Part shown: positions 59,842 to 64,000 of the stretch, one piece after another
Layout of the letters: each line of letters begins with the position of its first letter
How positions within the stretch are numbered: position 1 is the stretch's first letter
Assembly (NCBI GenBank): GCA_045616665.1
Contig: JAZLHE010000085.1
Coordinates: 1 to 64,000, forward strand
Source of the DNA: RUG11690 sp045616665
GTDB lineage: Bacteria > Bacteroidota > Bacteroidia > Bacteroidales > WCHB1-69
Direction of reading: 5' to 3'
Length of the DNA: 64,000 nt
The notes under the pieces: model-generated
The model's input: only the letters and a program-made list of their open reading frames with translations
Databases searched by the model: none
What the model was told of the DNA's origin: nothing
Translations under genes and position numbers: made by a program

Positions 59842-61707
59842 TTATTGTTCATTCTTTTCCAAGTCTTCTTTCAAAGATTGAAGAATATTCAAGTCGCCTA
59901 AAGTAGTCTTTTCAGCATTGCTTTCGTTTACTTTGTCGATGTCTTTTTGTTTCTTCTTTTCTTCTGCTTTCACTCTCTTTTCTTCATCATCCTTGGTTTC
60001 TTGCCATACTTTGGTATGAGACAAGGTGATTTTCTTGGCTTCTTTAGAGAATTCAATTACTCTGAAAGGAAGAACTTCGTCAACCTTTGCGGTAGATTTG
60101 TCTTCTTTCATCAAGCCGCGGTTGAAAGCGAAACCTTCGATACCGTAAGGAAGAGCAACAACAGCACCCTTGTCGTTGACACTGGTGATGGTACCTTCGT
60201 GGATAGAACCAACGGTGAATACGGTTTCGAAAACATCCCAAGGATTTTCTTCGAGCTGCTTGTGACCTAAGCTGAGACGACGATTTTCGGTGTCCACTTC
60301 CAAAACAACCACTTCGATAGGTTCACCAATCTTAGTGAATTCTGCCGGGTGTTTGATTTTCTTTGACCAAGAAAGATCTGAAATGTGAATCAAGCCGTCA
60401 ACGCCTTCTTCCAATTCAACAAAAATACCGAAGTTCGTGAAGTTGCGAACGATGGCATTGTGTTTTGAACCAACAGGATATTTGTCGAGGATGTTTGCCC
60501 AAGGATCTGGAATCAACTGTTTGATACCGAGAGACATCTTCTTTTCTTCGCGGTCGAGAGTCAAAACAACGGCTTCCACTTCGTCACCCACTTTCAAGAA
60601 GTCGTGAGCGGTGCGGAGGTGTTGTGACCAGGACATTTCTGATACGTGAATCAAACCTTCAACGCCTGGCATGATTTCAACGAATGCGCCGTAATCAGCG
60701 ATAACGACAACTTTACCTTTAACCTTGTCGCCAACCTTGAGTTCTGGATCGAGAGCTGACCAAGGATGTGGAGTCAACTGTTTCAAACCAAGGGCGATAC
60801 GTTTCTTGTTGTCGTCGAAATCCAAGATAACGACGTTGATTTTCTGATCCAACTGAACGATTTCTTCCGGATGAATAATTCTTCCCCAAGAAAGATCGGT
60901 AATGTGAATCAAACCATCTACGCCGCCAAGGTCGATGAATACGCCGTAAGAAGTGATGTTCTTAACGGTACCTTCAAGAATCTGACCTTTTTCAAGGCTT
61001 GACATAATTTCTGCCTTTTGAGCTTCCAATTCGTCTTCGATAAGGGCTTTGTGTGAAACAACCACGTTTTTGTATTCGTGATTGATTTTAACCACCTTGA
61101 AGTCCATAGTCTTATCGACGAATACATCGTAATCGCGGATAGGCTTAACATCGATTTGTGAACCCGGCAAGAAGGCTTCGATGCCGAATACGTCAACGAT
61201 CAAGCCGCCTTTGGTTCTGCTCTTAACGAAACCGGTAATGACTTCTTGTGAATCGTAAGCTTCGTTAACACGTTGCCAAGATTTGAGAATACGGGCTTTC
61301 TTGTGAGAAAGTTGAAGCTGGCCGTTGGCGTCTTCCTGACTTTCAACGTAAACTTCGATTTCGTCACCAATCTTCAAATTAGGATTGTAACGAAGTTCTG
61401 ATGCGGCGATAACACCGTCAGACTTGAAACCGATGTTAACTACGATTTCACGGCTGTTGATGGAAACGACAGTACCCATAATCACAGCTTGTTCGTCAAT
61501 TGACTTGAAAGATTTGGTGTAAAGATCTTCCAATTTGGCTTGTTCAGCAGCATTGTATTTGTGACCTTTTTTGTCAACACTTTCCCAATCAAAATTTTCA
61601 ACATTGCCATATTCATTAACGATGTTGGCCATTTTACGAGGTTGAGCTTCAACTTCTGGAAGTTCGCTTGCTACTGGTTCCTGGTTTTCTAATAATTCTT
61701 CTGACAT
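59842..61707 (-). CDS. rpsA: 30S ribosomal protein S1
   Basis: A 621-residue protein with six S1 (OB-fold) repeats, for example GQILEGTVKNITSYGVFIDL, GDKVKGKVVVIADYGAFVEI and GSKHNAIVRNFTNFGIFVEL, with an acidic N-terminus and a Lys/Glu-rich C-terminal tail. It unwinds mRNA at the ribosome, and is important where Shine-Dalgarno signals are weak, as here. Own promoter and a hairpin leader upstream. Confidence 0.96.
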   Translation of the reverse strand: MSEELLENQEPVASELPEVEAQPRKMANIVNEYGNVENFDWESVDKKGHKYNAAEQAKLEDLYTKSFKSIDEQAVIMGTVVSINSREIVVNIGFKSDGVIAASELRYNPNLKIGDEIEVYVESQEDANGQLQLSHKKARILKSWQRVNEAYDSQEVITGFVKSRTKGGLIVDVFGIEAFLPGSQIDVKPIRDYDVFVDKTMDFKVVKINHEYKNVVVSHKALIEDELEAQKAEIMSSLEKGQILEGTVKNITSYGVFIDLGGVDGLIHITDLSWGRIIHPEEIVQLDQKINVVILDFDDNKKRIALGLKQLTPHPWSALDPELKVGDKVKGKVVVIADYGAFVEIMPGVEGLIHVSEMSWSQHLRTAHDFLKVGDEVEAVVLTLDREEKKMSLGIKQLIPDPWANILDKYPVGSKHNAIVRNFTNFGIFVELEEGVDGLIHISDLSWSKKIKHPAEFTKIGEPIEVVVLEVDTENRRLSLGHKQLEENPWDVFETVFTVGSIHEGTITSVNDKGAVVALPYGIEGFAFNRGLMKEDKSTAKVDEVLPFRVIEFSKEAKKITLSHTKVWQETKDDEEKRVKAEEKKKQKDIDKVNESNAEKTTLGDLNILQSLKEDLEKNEQ

Positions 61708-61821
61708 TTTTTTGTTTTACGACCTGAATGTTGCAGGTCTTTTTTTTAATGGTTTTACGATTGAGGTTAACTGTCTGATAATCAATTTGAAGAGCCTCTT
61801 TCAAATCGAACTGCAAAAATA
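61708..61821 (-). promoter_or_regulatory. rpsA promoter and hairpin leader
   Basis: The minus strand reads TATTTTTG at 61814-61821 (-7 element). The 5' UTR of about 100 bases contains the hairpin GACCTG/CAGGTC (61721-61726 with 61734-61739) right before the start codon, next to an A-run. It could be an autoregulatory ribosomal-protein leader; on the plus strand the same hairpin with its T-run would look like a terminator. Confidence 0.5.
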
Positions 61822-61857
61822 CGATTTTTTTTTGAATAAATAAATGATATAAATATA

Positions 61858-62853
61858 TTAAATGCCGATTTTTTCAAAAAAATTGACAATTAGCGTTGGA
61901 AAAGCATATTTCGGTCGATCTTTGATATGGATGACTTCGTATTTGTTTTTGTCTTTGGGAAAGTTTTTTTCTTTGTCGATTTGATAAAAAAATGCTCTAA
62001 TGCTTTGATGCGTCAGTTGATGTTTTGTTTTGTACAATATTTTGTAATTCAATGTTTTATCATTGTCTGTTTCAATAAGTGGAAGTTGGTAAAGTCCTTT
62101 CCAGATGTCGTTTTCCTTTCGTTGTTCGATGAAAAATTTTTGATTTTCAGTATAAAAGAAAAAGTGAAAATGACGTTTTTTGATGTTGACGTTTTTGATG
62201 TTCACGGGAAGAAAATCAACTTTTTGTTCTTTGAATGCGTAACATTCGTTGCAAAGTGGGCATTTCTCGCAGTCGGGATTTTTGGGAACGCACTGTAGGG
62301 CGCCGAAATCCATCATCGCCTGATTGAAATCGGCGGGATTTTCGTTTTTCAGAAGTTGTCGGCACAGGTCGGTGATTTTCTTTTTTGTGGCGGCAATTTG
62401 GATGTTGTCTTGAATGCCGAATACGCGGCTGATGATGCGCGACACGTTGCCGTCAACGGCGGGGTAGGGAAGCCCGTAGGCGAAAGCGCTGATGGCGGCG
62501 GCGGTATAGTCGCCAATGCCTTTGAGTGCACGGATTTCTTCGTATGTGTTGGGAAATTGGCCGTGATGTCGAGTCATAATGCTTTGTGCGGCGGCGTGCA
62601 TATTGCGGGCGCGCGAGTAGTAACCCAAGCCCTGCCAAACCCGCAAAACCGCTTCCACGTCTGCTTCGGCCAAGGCTTGCACCGTGGAAAAGGCTTCGAT
62701 GAAGCGCAGGTAGTAGTCCCAGCCCTGCTGAATGCGGGTTTGCTGCAGAATGATTTCCGACACCCAGATCCTATAAACATCGCGTTCACCCCGCCAAGGA
62801 AGTGAACGCTTGTTTTCTTCATACCAATGAAGTAGTATTGTCGTAAATTGCAT
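61858..62853 (-). CDS. mutY: A/G-specific adenine glycosylase
   Basis: A 331-residue DNA repair enzyme that removes A opposite 8-oxoguanine. Catalytic Glu in VSEIILQQTR, helix-hairpin-helix LKGIGDYTAAAI, catalytic Asp in PAVDGNVSRI, and the [4Fe-4S] ligand set C-x6-C-x2-C-x5-C in CVPKNPDCEKCPLCNEC. The Nudix-like MutT domain forms the C-terminus (residues about 230-331). ATG 62853 or 62859. It starts right at the end of the OmpA-type gene, so they are co-transcribed. Confidence 0.95.
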   Translation of the reverse strand: MQFTTILLHWYEENKRSLPWRGERDVYRIWVSEIILQQTRIQQGWDYYLRFIEAFSTVQALAEADVEAVLRVWQGLGYYSRARNMHAAAQSIMTRHHGQFPNTYEEIRALKGIGDYTAAAISAFAYGLPYPAVDGNVSRIISRVFGIQDNIQIAATKKKITDLCRQLLKNENPADFNQAMMDFGALQCVPKNPDCEKCPLCNECYAFKEQKVDFLPVNIKNVNIKKRHFHFFFYTENQKFFIEQRKENDIWKGLYQLPLIETDNDKTLNYKILYKTKHQLTHQSIRAFFYQIDKEKNFPKDKNKYEVIHIKDRPKYAFPTLIVNFFEKIGI

Positions 62854-62859
62854 AAGCAA

Positions 62860-63846
62860 TTAGTTGTTGTCAATAATTTGGAATAATTTGTCCAATTTCG
62901 GGGTGAGGATGATTTCGGTACGACGGTTTTTGGCGCGGGCCGCGGCACTGTCGTTGTCTTCGATGGGGGAGTATTCGCTTCTGCCTGATGCTGACAAACG
63001 GGAAGGAGCAATCGTGCTGTTTTTCAACAGTGCCTTGACCACTGCCGTGGCTCTCATCACGCTCAAATCCCAATTGTCCTTGATTTGACCATTGCCTTTG
63101 TACGGAACATTGTCGGTATGACCTTCAATCAACACGGAAATTTCGTTTTCGTTTTCCAAAACTTCCGCCAATTTTGAAATGGCCTGCTGTCCTTCCGCAT
63201 TGATGGTCCAGCTGCCGGAAGCAAACAGCAATTTGTCGTCCATAGAAACATAAACCTTGCCGTTTTTCTCCGAAACATTCAAGCCACTGCCTTCGAATCC
63301 TTTCAAAGCTTCGCTAACCGTAGATTTCAATTTCTTGACTTCGGCGTCTTTCTGATCCAGAATTTTTTGAAGTTCGTTCAAACGGGCTTCTTTGTCGCTC
63401 AATTCAATAGCGGCGAGGTTGAGTTCGTCTCTTTGGGTATTGATTTCAGCTTCCCTTTCATTCAACTGGGTCTTGATTTTTTCAATGTCGCTCAACAATT
63501 TGTTGACCTGCGTGTTGCTGCTCATATTGAGTTCGGCAAATTGCTTGAGCAATTCGTCATAATCACGTATGGCCTTGGCCAAATCCTTTTCCGATTGAGC
63601 CAGACGCTTGCTGAGGGTCAACGTGTCGTTGGTCAGTTCCTTCACCTTGACCTTTAATTGCTCAACCTGCTGTTCCAATTGCTTGTTGGCATTCACCGTG
63701 TTGATGTTGTCCTGGTTGAGAACAGCGAGATTGTCGGAACAGGTTTTGTAACTTTCTTCCAATTCGGCGTACTTTTGTTTGGAAACACAGCCCGCACATA
63801 AAATTCCGGCTGCTAATAATCCTGAAATCAGTAATTTAACTTTCAT
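62860..63846 (-). CDS. OmpA-family lipoprotein
   Basis: A 328-residue outer-membrane lipoprotein. Lipobox GILCAGC (Cys about residue 20), a long coiled coil of about 150 residues (ELEESYKTCSDNLAVLNQDN on), then an OmpA peptidoglycan-binding domain: VLIEGHTDNVPYKG, the helix WDLSVMRATAVVKAL and ASGRSEYSPIEDNDSAAARAKNRR. It ties the outer membrane to the cell wall. Coiled coil plus OmpA is common in Bacteroidota. Its -7 element TATTTTTG is on the minus strand at 63915-63922. Confidence 0.93.
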   Translation of the reverse strand: MKVKLLISGLLAAGILCAGCVSKQKYAELEESYKTCSDNLAVLNQDNINTVNANKQLEQQVEQLKVKVKELTNDTLTLSKRLAQSEKDLAKAIRDYDELLKQFAELNMSSNTQVNKLLSDIEKIKTQLNEREAEINTQRDELNLAAIELSDKEARLNELQKILDQKDAEVKKLKSTVSEALKGFEGSGLNVSEKNGKVYVSMDDKLLFASGSWTINAEGQQAISKLAEVLENENEISVLIEGHTDNVPYKGNGQIKDNWDLSVMRATAVVKALLKNSTIAPSRLSASGRSEYSPIEDNDSAAARAKNRRTEIILTPKLDKLFQIIDNN

Positions 63847-63914
63847 TTTTTGTCGTTTTATATATTCCCTTATCTTATTTTCGATTAATTTTAATGCAGA
63901 TAATTAATCTGCTG

Positions 63915-63922
63915 CAAAAATA
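63915..63922 (-). promoter_or_regulatory. Promoter -7 element of the OmpA/mutY operon
   Basis: The minus strand reads TATTTTTG, 68 bases before the OmpA-type start. Confidence 0.55.
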
Positions 63923-64000
63923 ATGACATATAGAATATGATAATGTGCGGACATAAAAAGTAATCAACAATGAAAGTTTAATTAAAGAAGAATGTGGGTT

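Noticed and set aside
61721..61750. Plus-strand terminator before rpsA
   Set aside because: No plus-strand gene ends near it; the hairpin makes more sense in the rpsA leader on the minus strand.

Overview
The window reads as chromosomal DNA of a member of the Bacteroidales (phylum Bacteroidota). The evidence is: many promoters with the Bacteroidota -7 element TAnnTTTG 20-120 bases before start codons and almost no Shine-Dalgarno sequences; lipoproteins with the short Bacteroidota lipobox followed by charged residues; and typical Bacteroidota families (DUF2147, SIMPL, DUF2795, Nudix-type regulators, CXXX-repeat RiPP genes, families of DUF4143 ATPases). Species cannot be named from the sequence alone.

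Layout. 1-1696: a Fic AMPylase cut by the window edge, then a structured RNA leader in front of a small HTH regulator. 1791-6175: a complete CXXX-repeat RiPP operon, with a Cys-rich Tat-signal precursor, a radical SAM maturase, a SPASM-like partner, a small modification protein, TatA and TatC. 6470-8500: dnaK behind a near-perfect sigma-54 promoter. 8617-11178: an EcoRV-like restriction-modification pair abutting a 5'-truncated iron alcohol dehydrogenase. 11575-29954: mostly ordinary genes (lipoproteins, peptidase, CutC, cobalamin adenosyltransferase, EFR1 ferredoxin-flavodoxin), two tRNAs' worth of punctuation starting with tRNA-Glu, and a Nudix-regulator/VWA-macro-like pair with three operator-like repeats. 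Repeat-rich intergenic DNA lies at 13.3-15.1 kb.

30158-44136 is the accessory core. It starts with a second structured leader plus HTH gene. Three DUF4143-type AAA ATPase genes follow on the minus strand, each bounded by a copy of the 3' end of that HTH gene, and then a fourth, 5'-deleted ATPase between 31-base direct repeats. Next is a second RiPP locus (a 39-residue two-cysteine precursor plus a PqqD-domain radical SAM maturase) bounded by diverged direct repeats. Then comes a PH-like gene whose 3' end recurs three more times beside two further DUF4143 ATPases and a REP-associated transposase (RAYT). Five of the six ATPases have two or three short tandem repeats, different in sequence for each gene, just upstream of their promoter. 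This looks like a family of single-gene cassettes whose spread duplicates the end of a neighbouring gene; it is the most novel pattern in the window.

44256-63846 returns to core genome: an MMPL exporter, valS, topoisomerase subunit A with an overlapping di-haem peroxidase, dtd, tRNA-Ser, lpxD-lpxC (lpxC not fused to fabZ, unlike most relatives), rpsA, mutY and an OmpA-type lipoprotein. Several families of dispersed short repeats and palindromes link the intergenic regions: a motif around AAGACTAAACGGGATAATT, REP palindromes GTAGAGACGC-N8-GCGTCTCTAC, and 12-18 bp perfect palindromes.
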